NCBI RefSeq assembly: GCF_000217995.1
Contig: NC_015676.1
Span: forward strand, 722,103-786,102
Direction of reading: 5' to 3'
DNA from: Methanosalsum zhilinae DSM 4017
GTDB lineage: Archaea; Halobacteriota; Methanosarcinia; Methanosarcinales; Methanosarcinaceae
DNA length: 64,000 bases
The notes beneath the pieces are model-generated. The model searched no databases, was not told where the DNA came from, and worked only from the letters and a program-made list of their open reading frames with translations. Numbering within the stretch: the stretch's first letter is position 1; every line of letters begins with the position of its first letter. Positions 53,917 to 62,638 of this stretch are shown in pieces. The translations under genes and the position numbers were made by a program.

Positions 53917-54605
53917 TATCCACGCTTGAGTATATCTATAAGCTGGTCCTGATCGGGCATATTTTTGTCTCTGATCAGGCGATAAATTCCTTTAATATCG
54001 TACTGAAGTCTGATAATTTCTGTTTCACAGGATACAGTGTCAAAAACTGCACAGCTGGCTCTTATATCTCCGTCACGGGGCTGTCCAACTGAACCTGGAT
54101 TTATAATGGTGGTATTCTTCACTTTCCTTACAAACGGGATATGCGAATGTCCTATAAAAAGAAAATCGCTATCTATGCCTTCAATCATTTTCTCAATTTC
54201 ATTAACTGGAGTATCAGGTTTTATGTAATTATACATTGATACAGGACTTCCATGCGTAAAATACAGTCTGTGGCCATCAATATTCTCTTTGAGGTTCAAA
54301 GGCAGATTTTTCAAAAAATGGATATGTTCCTGATCAAGATGCTGCCAGGTGTATTCTCTGGAAGATATTGACAGATTTTTATACTCATATCCACATCCAC
54401 AATCAATGCGATAGGCAACTGCATTGTCATGGTTACCTCTGATTGTGGGTATCTTCAAATCCTTTATAGCATCAATGCATTCAACTGGCATAGGTCCATA
54501 ATCCACAAGGTCTCCTAAACAAATAATCCTGTCATGGGGTACGGTTAATGTCCTGTCAAGTGCTATCTTATTTGCGTGGATGTCAGAAATAAGTAGAAGC
54601 TTCAT
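53913..54605 (-). CDS. Calcineurin-like metallophosphoesterase
   Basis: This 230-residue protein has LISDIHANKIALD, CLGDLVDYGP, IRGNHDNAV, FTHGSP and GHSHIPFVR, a full set of two-metal phosphoesterase ligands, and the INPGSVGQPRDGD block typical of this subgroup. A CGCGYEY segment near residue 70 adds a Cys pair of unknown use. The natural substrate is unknown. It is convergent with the YfcE-type gene, so two different phosphoesterases meet tail to tail. Confidence 0.9.
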   Translation of the reverse strand: MKLLLISDIHANKIALDRTLTVPHDRIICLGDLVDYGPMPVECIDAIKDLKIPTIRGNHDNAVAYRIDCGCGYEYKNLSISSREYTWQHLDQEHIHFLKNLPLNLKENIDGHRLYFTHGSPVSMYNYIKPDTPVNEIEKMIEGIDSDFLFIGHSHIPFVRKVKNTTIINPGSVGQPRDGDIRASCAVFDTVSCETEIIRLQYDIKGIYRLIRDKNMPDQDQLIDILKRGY

Positions 54606-54758
54606 TATACATCACAGATAAATTGCTTTCTTTCAGACTATAAATACTATATGGTAGGTCCAATGACATTTAAAACCGTTAGCTTTTTGCATTCATACAC
54701 TAATATTTGTGTAAGTTACTATGATCCAGTGGCATGACCTGAGTTTTCTAAACTTAAA

Positions 54759-54869
54759 ATTCGGCTTCGAATCTCCATTGGAGCATTTTTAATATCAGCA
54801 AAAGTTCATTGAGTCTCAACTAATATTAGAAATAGATGTTGTAGCTGAGAGATAATCCTCTCATTTTTT
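54759..54869 (+). terminator. Terminator-like hairpins with no plus-strand gene upstream
   Basis: TGAGAG (54846-54851), a six-base loop and CTCTCA (54858-54863) form a perfect stem followed by TTTTTT, the form of a terminator for a plus-strand transcript. Upstream on the same strand ATTCG-GCTT-CGAAT (54759-54772) and CTCC-ATT-GGAG (54773-54783, followed by CATTTTT) are further hairpins. No plus-strand protein gene lies between 53916 and this point. A small RNA from about 54670 on is possible. Confidence 0.4.
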
Positions 54870-54887
54870 ACTTATAGCTGATAATCT

Positions 54888-55790
54888 TTAAATCCCTTTA
54901 ACATAATTATTTGCATAATAGGCAGCAATTGCTCCATCACCAACTGCAGTTATCACCTGGCGCAATGGGGTAGTTCGACAATCACCCGCTGCATAGATTC
55001 CTTCTACTGATGACTGCATGTCATTATCGGTGACGATAAAACCATCTTCGGTCTTTGCAACGTCAATAAAATCGGTATTTGGCTTTATGCCAACATAAAT
55101 GAAGACTCCGTTGACTGGAATTTCTTCTACCTTTCCAGTAATTATATTTCTTACAACAATCTGTTCAACTTTATTGTTTCCTTTGATCTGTTCAACCACA
55201 CTGTCACAGATGAATTCGATGTTTTCTGTTGCAAAGGCTCTATTTTGGAGTATTGTTTCTGCTCTCAACTCGTTTCTCCTGTGCACTACATATACATTGT
55301 CTGCAATGCCAGACAGAACCAGTGCTTCTGCAACTGCTGAATTACCTCCTCCAATAACTGCGACATTCCTCTTCTTAAAAAACGGACCGTCACAGGTTGC
55401 ACAATAAGAGACACCTTTGCCTGTGAATTTAATTTCTCCAGGAACGTCTAATTTCTGAGGCTTTGCACCACTTGCTATAATTATGCTCTTTGCCTGGAGT
55501 TCTTCATTTTCAGTCTGGACTATTTTTCTATCATTATCAATGATAACATTTCTAACATTTGAATAATTTATATCTATACCCATTGCCTTTGCATGATCTT
55601 CAATTTTTTTTATCAATTCCATGCCGCTTATTGACGCAAATCCCGGATAATTCTCTACTCGATCAACCAGTGCGATTTGACTATTTATCTCATTTTTTTC
55701 CAGTACAAGAGTGTCCAGTCCATACCTTGAACCATAGATTCCCGCACTTAGCCCGGCTGCCCCGGCTCCCACTATAATCAGATCATGCAT
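54888..55790 (-). CDS. trxB: Thioredoxin reductase-like flavoprotein
   Basis: This 300-residue protein has FAD motif IVGAGAAGLSAGIYGSRYG (residues 6-24), the redox-active CATC (Cys130 and Cys133) and a second dinucleotide-binding GGGNSAVAEALVLSG, followed by the C-terminal GIYAAGDCRTTPLRQVITAVGDGA. It reduces thioredoxin; methanogen enzymes of this type use NADPH or F420H2, and the donor cannot be fixed here. A thioredoxin gene lies 14 bases upstream in the same operon. Confidence 0.94.
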   Translation of the reverse strand: MHDLIIVGAGAAGLSAGIYGSRYGLDTLVLEKNEINSQIALVDRVENYPGFASISGMELIKKIEDHAKAMGIDINYSNVRNVIIDNDRKIVQTENEELQAKSIIIASGAKPQKLDVPGEIKFTGKGVSYCATCDGPFFKKRNVAVIGGGNSAVAEALVLSGIADNVYVVHRRNELRAETILQNRAFATENIEFICDSVVEQIKGNNKVEQIVVRNIITGKVEEIPVNGVFIYVGIKPNTDFIDVAKTEDGFIVTDNDMQSSVEGIYAAGDCRTTPLRQVITAVGDGAIAAYYANNYVKGI

Positions 55791-55804
55791 TAAAACTGCT
55801 CCTG

Positions 55805-56047
55805 TCAGGAGAGCATAGAAACAGCTTCATCCTTTTCAGGAACGCCCACATAAATAACTTCATCATCGATGATTGTGGTTGGCACTCCCATTATGGAGTG
55901 CTTGCCGGCAAGCTCCTGCCCTTTTTCAGTATCAATGTCCACTTCTTCATATTCGAATTCGTATTCAGATTGCAGGCTTTTCCATAATTTGCTTGCTGCG
56001 GGACATAATCTGCACCAGTCTGCATGTACGAGTGTAACTTTAGGCAT
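55805..56047 (-). CDS. Thioredoxin/glutaredoxin-like protein
   Basis: The 80-residue protein begins MPKVTLVHADWCRLC with redox cysteines 12 and 15, and has IMGVPTTII with the cis-proline and GVPEKDEAV near the end. It is a compact disulfide reductase partner for the adjacent thioredoxin reductase. The dipeptide between the cysteines is RL, unlike the usual GP or PY. I chose ATG 56047 because AGGAG lies eight bases upstream. Confidence 0.9.
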   Translation of the reverse strand: MPKVTLVHADWCRLCPAASKLWKSLQSEYEFEYEEVDIDTEKGQELAGKHSIMGVPTTIIDDEVIYVGVPEKDEAVSMLS

Positions 56048-56083
56048 TTTATCTACTCCTATAAAACTATATATAAAATTCAT

Positions 56084-56435
56084 TTTTGCAATATATTAAA
56101 CTAACTAATGTCTGAGAGCATGTTGATACAAAACAGCGGATGCTATAATCTTATTGCAATCAATAAAGTCCCGAATCTGGAGTTTCCAACTGTACGTGTG
56201 ATTAAATTTATATTCAATGGTTTCATTTTATTTAGTGCAGGCAAAAGTTATATTTCGTGAATTATATCCCCTCGACTTCTCGTCATATTACTAATTATAA
56301 TAACTTTTGTCTGCTTCTCATCTGGTAATGTGATATTCGTATTTTATGATATATGATCCACGAGTACTTTTTTCTTTTAATTTTGACCCATCCAACAGCA
56401 ATTTATATATAAAATATCTTATTTCTAAGATAACC
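56084..56435. other. Intergenic region with a long inverted repeat
   Basis: This gap of about 350 bases lies before the larA-like gene. GCAGGCAAAAGTTAT (56237-56251) and ATAACTTTTGTCTGC (56300-56314) are inverted repeats of 15 bases with one mismatch, separated by 48 bases. A TTATATATAAAATA element (56403-56413) then lies about 25 bases before the ATG at 56436, so the larA message may have almost no leader. No protein gene is visible in the gap. Confidence 0.55.
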
Positions 56436-57689
56436 ATGGCAACTGTAGAGCTTCCGTATGGCAATACCAGAATGGTTTTAGAGGTTCCGGATAAAAACCT
56501 ATCACAGATCATACTACCTTCTGAACCGGATATAACTGAAAGTGAAGGCGAGATCCTGAAGGGTGCACTAAATAATCCCATTAACAATAAATCCCTACAG
56601 GAGATAGCAGATTCCAAATCCTCTGTTGCCATAATTGTAAGCGATGCTACAAGAGCGTCTCCTACAAAAAAGATGCTTCCTCCTCTTTTTGAAAAGCTTC
56701 ATGAGGCAGGTGTCAGAGATGAAAACATCACAATAATCTTTGCTCTGGGCCTCCACCGGAAACAGTCGGAAGAAGAGATGAGATATATTGTCGGGGATGA
56801 TATTTATGAACGGATAAGATGTATTGAACACGATCGTTCCAGATGTCGTCGGGTAGGGGTAACTTCGGCAGGCACTCCCGTTGAAGTATTTGAAGAGGTA
56901 CTGGATTCCGATATAATCATCTGTACAGGTAATATTGAACTCCATTATTATGCAGGGTATAGTGGAGGTGCAAAGGCGATACTCCCTGGAGTTAGTTCTG
57001 AAGAATCAGTTATTGCCAATCACAGATTAATGGTGAATGAAAGAGCAACCAGTGGAAATATTGAAAGTCCTGTAAGAATTGATATGGAGGATGCTATCAA
57101 TTTTGTCAAGGTTGATTTTTTGTTCAATGCAATTATTGACAGCAAAAAAAATATTGTTGCAGCTACAGCAGGACATATCATTGATGCTCATCGAAAGGGT
57201 GTGGAAGTTGTGGATCAAATGTATAAAGTTGAAGTTGAACCGGCTGATATTGTTATTGTTTCTGCAGGCGGTTATCCCAAAGACATAAACCTCTATCAGG
57301 CTCAAAAAGCCCTGGAAAATGCAAAAAGTGCGGTAAAAGAAGGAGGATCTATCCTCATGGTTGCTGAATGCAAGGATGGGTTTGGAAATGCAATATACGA
57401 AAAATGGAACCGTGAACTGAAAACCCCGGATGATGTACTGAATAAGTTTCATCATTCGTTTGAACTTGGAGGACATAAAGCAGCATTTGTAGCACAACTG
57501 ACCAAAAAATCAAAACTGTATCTGTCCTCAGACCTGCCGGAAGTTGATGTCCGGAATGCTTTTTGTGTTCCATTTAAAGGGATTCAGGAACAGCTTGATG
57601 ATCTTCTGGAAGATTGTCCAGATGCAAAGGTACATATTATGCCATACGGAGGATTGACACTTCCTGTATCTACAGCTACTGCTAGATAG
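56436..57689 (+). CDS. LarA-like nickel-pincer racemase family protein
   Basis: The protein of about 417 residues fits the LarA (DUF2088) family. Residues matching the catalytic set of lactate racemase are present: SDATRAS near 69, His107 in LGLHRKQ, and His170 and Lys180 in HYYAGYSGGAK. LarA uses a nickel-pincer nucleotide to racemise or epimerise 2-hydroxy acids. No larB, larC or larE genes are in this window, so the cofactor would be made elsewhere. The ATG at 56436 is preferred over one at 56346, because the TATA element lies between them. Substrate unknown. Confidence 0.88.
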   Translation: MATVELPYGNTRMVLEVPDKNLSQIILPSEPDITESEGEILKGALNNPINNKSLQEIADSKSSVAIIVSDATRASPTKKMLPPLFEKLHEAGVRDENITIIFALGLHRKQSEEEMRYIVGDDIYERIRCIEHDRSRCRRVGVTSAGTPVEVFEEVLDSDIIICTGNIELHYYAGYSGGAKAILPGVSSEESVIANHRLMVNERATSGNIESPVRIDMEDAINFVKVDFLFNAIIDSKKNIVAATAGHIIDAHRKGVEVVDQMYKVEVEPADIVIVSAGGYPKDINLYQAQKALENAKSAVKEGGSILMVAECKDGFGNAIYEKWNRELKTPDDVLNKFHHSFELGGHKAAFVAQLTKKSKLYLSSDLPEVDVRNAFCVPFKGIQEQLDDLLEDCPDAKVHIMPYGGLTLPVSTATAR

Positions 57690-57776
57690 AAATTGATATG
57701 AAACATTCATTCTAAGTTACTTGTTTTTAGCAGAATCTCCTGAGCTATGAATCGGATTTATAGTGTTCCTGGTAAC

Positions 57777-57811
57777 TCCCTGTACAGACTGGTGCCTGAT
57801 ATTTACAGGGA
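57777..57811. terminator. Hairpin between two convergent genes
   Basis: TCCCTGTA (57777-57784) and TACAGGGA (57804-57811) form a perfect eight-pair stem with a 19-base loop, midway between the larA-like stop (57689) and the U32 peptidase stop (57855). It may end transcription in either direction. No long T tract follows. Confidence 0.3.
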
Positions 57812-57854
57812 TATAAATATGTCCTGAACAGGAACAACACTTGCTCATTTTTAT

Positions 57855-59081
57855 TTATTTACAGGTATCCTTTGAATTAATCAACTTAAATATACGGTCA
57901 TTCTTTCGGACCTTCGATACAACTTCCAGACCCACTTCATCACCCTTATAAGCATGTTTTATGGGTGTATTGTCTTTAATGATAGATTCCACATTTTGTT
58001 CCAGAAAGGTTGTATTCCCTTCGATTACTATTCTATCTTCTGCACAAAGAGAGGAATGTTTTAAAATAACGGATGCTGCTTTCTTTTTTGAGTAATAGTT
58101 TGTGACGATTCCCACAGGTTGCTTTTTTGTAGAGGATGCATTCATTGGCTTGTTGAGCATAATTTCTTTTGATGAAGGGGTACCAAAATAAAATCCGGTA
58201 GATAATCCTCTGTTAAATACAGATTCAATATCTTTCTTTAAAGCAGATACATTATCTATGCTAAAATTTCCGTCCTTTACTGATGATAAGGCATTTGCAT
58301 AGCAGCTTGATACATGTGAAATATATCTTGTATCTCTTAATCTTCCTTCAATCTTAAAGGCATCTATGCCAGTATCTACAAGTTCCTGAATATGTTCTAT
58401 CATGCATAAGTCCTTTGCACTTAGTAGATATTTACCTCCGACCTCTACCATTGATCCATCATCTGCAACCAGTGTCCACTCCCAGCGGCATGGTTGAGTG
58501 CACTCACCACAATTTGCTGAACCTCCTGCCAGGTATGCAGAGAGATAACATCTCCCGGAAATCGAATGACACATTGCACCATGAACAAAAACTTCAAGTT
58601 CCATATCCGTTTTATTACGGATATCTGCAATTTGTTCCAGGGACAATTCTCTTGAAAGAACCACCCTTTCAGCACCCAGAGAGTGATAAAATTCTGCAGA
58701 TCTATGGTTTGAAACATTTGCCTGGGTGGAAATATGGACCTTGAGTCCATTATCCAGAGCCTGCTCTATTGTAGCTGGATCCCAGCAAATAACAGCATCT
58801 ATTTCTGCAGAGGATGCATGATCCATTATGGTATCCAGTTCCTTGATGTCTTCAGGGTAGATGACCGAGTTTACTGTAAGATAAGCTTTGAGTCCTGCGT
58901 GATGGACAGCATGAACAAAATCAGATAAGTACTCAGATGAAATTTCCTGAGCTCGGGCTCTTAGACTGAAGCGGTCAAGAGAAAAATAAACTGCATCCAC
59001 ATGATTTTTGCATGCATTCAGTGTTGATATGTTTCTGACACCAGCAACAAGCTCCGGAAATGCTGATACTCTTTTTGTCAT
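57855..59081 (-). CDS. U32-family peptidase/hydroxylase-like protein
   Basis: This 408-residue protein starts with ELVAGVRNISTLNACKNHVDAVYFSLDRFSLRARA and contains the family signature EVFVHGAMCHSISGRCYLSAYLAGGSANCGECTQPCRW (residues about 167-205), with cysteines expected to hold a 4Fe-4S cluster. U32 proteins act as collagenase-like peptidases or, in better studied cases, in prephenate-dependent RNA or quinone hydroxylation. The role here is unknown. Confidence 0.9.
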   Translation of the reverse strand: MTKRVSAFPELVAGVRNISTLNACKNHVDAVYFSLDRFSLRARAQEISSEYLSDFVHAVHHAGLKAYLTVNSVIYPEDIKELDTIMDHASSAEIDAVICWDPATIEQALDNGLKVHISTQANVSNHRSAEFYHSLGAERVVLSRELSLEQIADIRNKTDMELEVFVHGAMCHSISGRCYLSAYLAGGSANCGECTQPCRWEWTLVADDGSMVEVGGKYLLSAKDLCMIEHIQELVDTGIDAFKIEGRLRDTRYISHVSSCYANALSSVKDGNFSIDNVSALKKDIESVFNRGLSTGFYFGTPSSKEIMLNKPMNASSTKKQPVGIVTNYYSKKKAASVILKHSSLCAEDRIVIEGNTTFLEQNVESIIKDNTPIKHAYKGDEVGLEVVSKVRKNDRIFKLINSKDTCK

Positions 59082-59262
59082 GCTTTAATGAATGTTTATC
59101 AGGCATTAAATATTGCTGTTATCAATAGTTTCATTGAGGTAATGTTAATGTCCAGAGTATTTCTGTTCTTATTCTTAGCTGGTTCAAGAATCTGTTCGCA
59201 GTGAATGAAAACACTTATTTAATAACACCTCTATGGATAAAAGTAGTTAAAAGTATGACATT

Positions 59263-59324
59263 TTTATATAAAATTCATACTATCAATTATCTTTAGTTGA
59301 ATTTGATGATATTTTAGGAGGATC
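59263..59324 (+). promoter_or_regulatory. TATA element and strong ribosome-binding site of the repeat surface protein
   Basis: A TTTATATAAA element (59263-59272) precedes the ATG at 59333 by about 65 bases, and AGGAGGATC (59316-59324) lies eight bases before the ATG. Both are close to consensus, so this gene is probably well expressed. Confidence 0.5.
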
Positions 59325-59332
59325 CTGGAATT

Positions 59333-60379
59333 ATGAAAAATAGAGTTATAATATTGATTCTGGCTATGGTCTTTACATTGGTCTGTATGCCGCTTTCAGC
59401 ACAGGCAAATGACGATAATGTAGAGGAAATGATAGAGATTCTGGATGAGATTAGGTCTCTTGCAAATGAACTGCATGATCAATCTGAATTTATAGCAGAT
59501 GATGTAGAACCAACAGTTGGATTGGACTGGAAGCTGATGGGTAAGGCAGAAGTTGTGCACGGCACTTCACATGACATTGAAAGGTTTGCGAGTATTGCCC
59601 ATGATAGATTGAAAGATGGTCTGGATACCGGTGAATTCGATAAGAACGAGATAACTCGCAGAATTACAATGCTTCAGGGTGTTACTAATGCAATATCTCC
59701 TCTTGTGGATGATATAGACCATGAAACTCCGCAATCGCATAGAGAATATGCAGATGCACTGAGGAATGCACAATCTGATTTACAGCAGCTTGTTTCAGAA
59801 TTGCACCTGATGGCAGAATCCGCAGTCTTTGTTGCAGAAAATAACGTGGATATTTATCTTATGGGCAAAGCAGAGGTAATCCATGGTACTTCACATGATA
59901 TGGGAAGATTTGCAAATATTGGATACAATGAACTAAATAGGGGGCTGGAAACAGGCGAATTCAATAAGAATGAGATAACTCGCAGAATTACAATGCTTCA
60001 GGGTGTTACTAATGCAATATCTCCTCTTGTGGATGATATAGACCATGAAACTCCGCAATCGCATAGAGAATATGCAGATGCACTAAAGAGCGAGTTTGCT
60101 TTTTTGCAGGAACTTTCTTCACAACTGAATCAGCTGACAGTTGAAGAAAATGCCTCTGAGATGAGTGAAATAATGCAGCAGATAATGGATATATCAAGAG
60201 AGATACACGATATTTCTGAGTTCATAGCAGATGACGTAGATCCAGCGGCAGATGATACAATAATTGATGAAGTTGATGACCCTGTTGAGCAGGACCCAGA
60301 AACCGAAGATACTCCTGGACTTGGAGCAATAAGTGCTGCTTTTGGAATACTTTCAATGGCCTATTTAATCAGACGCTAA
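59333..60379 (+). CDS. Secreted surface protein with two internal repeats and C-terminal sorting signal
   Basis: This 348-residue protein has a signal peptide (residues 1-24, ending near SAQA), two repeats of about 108 residues beginning LMGKAEV-x-HGTSHD, a related partial copy of SEFIADDV-x-P at both ends, an acidic linker and a C-terminal TPGLGAISAAFGILSMAYLIRR signal that resembles PGF-CTERM with Leu for Phe. It is probably exported and anchored in the envelope. It contains many acidic residues and no cysteine or clear enzyme motif. A helical bundle is likely. I do not recognise a family function. Confidence 0.8.
   Translation: MKNRVIILILAMVFTLVCMPLSAQANDDNVEEMIEILDEIRSLANELHDQSEFIADDVEPTVGLDWKLMGKAEVVHGTSHDIERFASIAHDRLKDGLDTGEFDKNEITRRITMLQGVTNAISPLVDDIDHETPQSHREYADALRNAQSDLQQLVSELHLMAESAVFVAENNVDIYLMGKAEVIHGTSHDMGRFANIGYNELNRGLETGEFNKNEITRRITMLQGVTNAISPLVDDIDHETPQSHREYADALKSEFAFLQELSSQLNQLTVEENASEMSEIMQQIMDISREIHDISEFIADDVDPAADDTIIDEVDDPVEQDPETEDTPGLGAISAAFGILSMAYLIRR
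59648..60084 (+). repeat. 113-base perfect direct repeat inside the surface protein gene
   Basis: Bases 59648-59760 are identical to 59972-60084, an offset of 324 bases or 108 codons. The parts of the two repeats on either side (for example 59535-59647 against 59859-59971) differ at many positions. Perfect identity of one block between diverged flanks suggests gene conversion or recent duplication. Confidence 0.9.
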
Positions 60380-60385
60380 AACAAT

Positions 60386-60425
60386 AATGAGGTCCTAAAA
60401 TGCCTCATTCATTTCTAATTTTTAA
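60386..60425 (+). terminator. Hairpin plus T-rich tract after the surface protein gene
   Basis: AATGAGG (60386-60392) and CCTCATT (60403-60409) form a seven-pair stem with a ten-base loop, followed by CATTTCTAATTTTTA. It lies seven bases after the stop codon. Confidence 0.5.
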
Positions 60426-60461
60426 ATACATAAATTATAGACTAAAAAATACTGATTTCTT

Positions 60462-62051
60462 TCAGGATTTTCCATAACACCATTCCAGGTGTTCATCTGA
60501 CGGAGGCTCTGTAATCAGGCTCACCACAATGGCTGCAATTGCTGCAAGCGGTGTTGCAATCAGTATCGGATCTACAAGAGTCCAAGTACCTGTAATAACT
60601 GTTTCAGTTGAGAATATAAATTCTGATATTCCCAGTGGAACTGCATTTGCAGCATGTACAAAGGTCAGCCAGAACAGACTTGAGAGCGTGCCTACTATCA
60701 GACCTGCAATTGCACCTTCCCTTGTCATTCTTTTCCAGAAAAGGGCACCGGCATATATAGGCAGGAATGCAGCTGCACAAAGTCCAAAGAAAATTGCGGT
60801 CGCACGTGCAATGATACTGATCGGAAGAAAGTATGCAAAGATCACACTGATCAGAATGGTGACTGCAATACCAAGACGGGTAATATTTACTGTTCGTCCG
60901 GCTTTGCCGCTTAGAAGGTAGCCTCGATAAAAATCATGGCCTATTGAAGTGCCCATGGTGTGATACTGTGAACTGAGAGTTGACATGGACGCCGCCAGCA
61001 ACACCAGCATGAACAATATCACAAATGCATCCGGCATTGCATTATTAATGTACATCGGAATAATTAGATCGGTATTCCCTCCAGCAATCTCAAGTGCAAT
61101 CTGGCCAAAATTCTCAAAGAAATATACGTTTGAAAGTGCACCTGTGATGTAGGCTACTCCTGCCATCATCAGGATAAAGGGCCCTCCCACAAATATTGCT
61201 CTGTTGAATGATTTATCACTTTCCACTGTCATGAATCTCACTGCCAGCTGAGGTTGGGCAAGTACACCAATTCCTACTCCAAGTATTATGGTTGATACCA
61301 TTGTCCACCATATTGGAGATCCGAGCTCCGGCATCATGGTCCATCCCTGGTGCCCTCCCTGAACCAGTGCCTGAGGCACAAGATGTCCCAGTTCAGTAAG
61401 TGACTGATGTGCCTGGTTAATGCCACCCAGTATTCTGTATGTGAATACCAGCAGTATGCCCATTCCAATAAACATCAGAAAACCCTGTAATGCATCAGTG
61501 TACATTACTGCAATAAGGCCGCCTGTAATCACATAGGCAGCAACAATAATGGTAAAGATCAAAACAGCTATATCATAATGGACACCAAGTGCGGTCTCAA
61601 TAAACCGTGCTGCTCCGATCAAAACAATACCTGCATAAAGCGGCATGAATACTCCTATCAGTGCACCTGAAAATCCCTGAATGAACCTGGATTCGAACCT
61701 TTTTCCTAGAAGTTCAGGAAAAGTGACTGCACTCAGGTTCTGGCCAATTCTTCTTGTTTTTGGTCCAAAGATGGCGAAAGCAATAAAAATCCCTACAAAA
61801 ATATTCATGAAGACCAGCCATAGTAATCCCATACCAAGTGAACCAGCTACGCCACCAAATCCAACAATTGCAGCAGTACTGATAAAGGTTGCACCATAGG
61901 AAAGGGCAAGAATAAAAGGGTGTATCTTTCTACCTGCAACCATGTAGTCATCGTCTTTACAGGTACGCTTGTAGCCAAGCCAGCCGAGATAGAATATTAC
62001 CATCAAATAAATCAGGATGACAATACCAAATGTAGAAGTACTTACTGCCAC
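60462..62051 (-). CDS. Sodium:solute symporter (SSS family)
   Basis: This 529-residue membrane protein has about 13 membrane segments. Typical blocks are DDYMVAGRKIHPFILALSYGATFISTAAIVGFGG at the first core helices and AASMSTLSSQYHTMGTSIGHDFYRG in the region of the eighth, where SSS proteins bind Na+. It imports a small solute such as an amino acid, carboxylate or osmolyte; the substrate cannot be told from sequence. It is a single gene, convergent with the surface protein gene. Confidence 0.92.
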   Translation of the reverse strand: MAVSTSTFGIVILIYLMVIFYLGWLGYKRTCKDDDYMVAGRKIHPFILALSYGATFISTAAIVGFGGVAGSLGMGLLWLVFMNIFVGIFIAFAIFGPKTRRIGQNLSAVTFPELLGKRFESRFIQGFSGALIGVFMPLYAGIVLIGAARFIETALGVHYDIAVLIFTIIVAAYVITGGLIAVMYTDALQGFLMFIGMGILLVFTYRILGGINQAHQSLTELGHLVPQALVQGGHQGWTMMPELGSPIWWTMVSTIILGVGIGVLAQPQLAVRFMTVESDKSFNRAIFVGGPFILMMAGVAYITGALSNVYFFENFGQIALEIAGGNTDLIIPMYINNAMPDAFVILFMLVLLAASMSTLSSQYHTMGTSIGHDFYRGYLLSGKAGRTVNITRLGIAVTILISVIFAYFLPISIIARATAIFFGLCAAAFLPIYAGALFWKRMTREGAIAGLIVGTLSSLFWLTFVHAANAVPLGISEFIFSTETVITGTWTLVDPILIATPLAAIAAIVVSLITEPPSDEHLEWCYGKS

Positions 62052-62638
62052 TTTTTAATCCTCTTATTCTCTACTTATTGTATTTATTTCTGTCAGGTTG
62101 TATTATATTTACATAAGTTGTTATACTGAACTATGTTAACATATGACATATATGTTTTAAAATAAGCAAATATTTATACCTATCTATAATAGTAGGTGGC
62201 AGAATAAACAGGATTGTCACTGATCCTGATGCAAATGTAGAAAAGAACTTCAATTAATCTATAGGATCAAAATAATTAGAATAGTGAAAGGAGATCCCCA
62301 CTCCCATCCGCTATGATTCCACTTCCCAACCTGCTCCAATATAGTCTTTATGAGATCTATATTGTATCTCAATATGTTTTGTAATTATTGTTTACTAGTA
62401 GCATCAATATATAGTATTGTGTGAAATCAGTGCTACTTCAATGATAAACGTCGATAGCTTCTTATTTCTGAATCAAACACTACTAACCGAAATCCTTATA
62501 TTCAGATGAATAGCTAAATGCCAGCAGAGTTTGTAATATATTGATAGCAATACACTGGTAATAATTTTATCAAATAATATTTATTGCACATTAAAATGGT
62601 CAATACATTATTTGTACTTTTATAAAAATAGGGATATC
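62052..62638. other. Long intergenic region between SSS symporter and ahbC
   Basis: This 587-base gap has no convincing gene. It holds a perfect ten-base palindrome ATGTTAACAT (62133-62142), close to the expected promoter of the symporter on the minus strand. A C-rich stretch at about 62288-62342 (G-rich on the minus strand) stands out from the AT-rich surroundings and could be the end of a decayed element or a fossil coding piece. Several TATA-like stretches lie just before ahbC. Confidence 0.5.
62133..62142. promoter_or_regulatory. Perfect palindrome upstream of the SSS symporter gene
   Basis: ATGTTAACAT lies about 80 bases before the symporter start, next to a TATGACATATATG stretch. It is a candidate site for a dimeric regulator, by symmetry and position only. 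Confidence 0.25.

Noticed and set aside
59147-59209. Twenty-codon ORF starting ATGTTAATG with a GAGGTA upstream
   Set aside because: The peptide is very short and only hydrophobic; the ribosome-binding site alone is not enough to call a gene.
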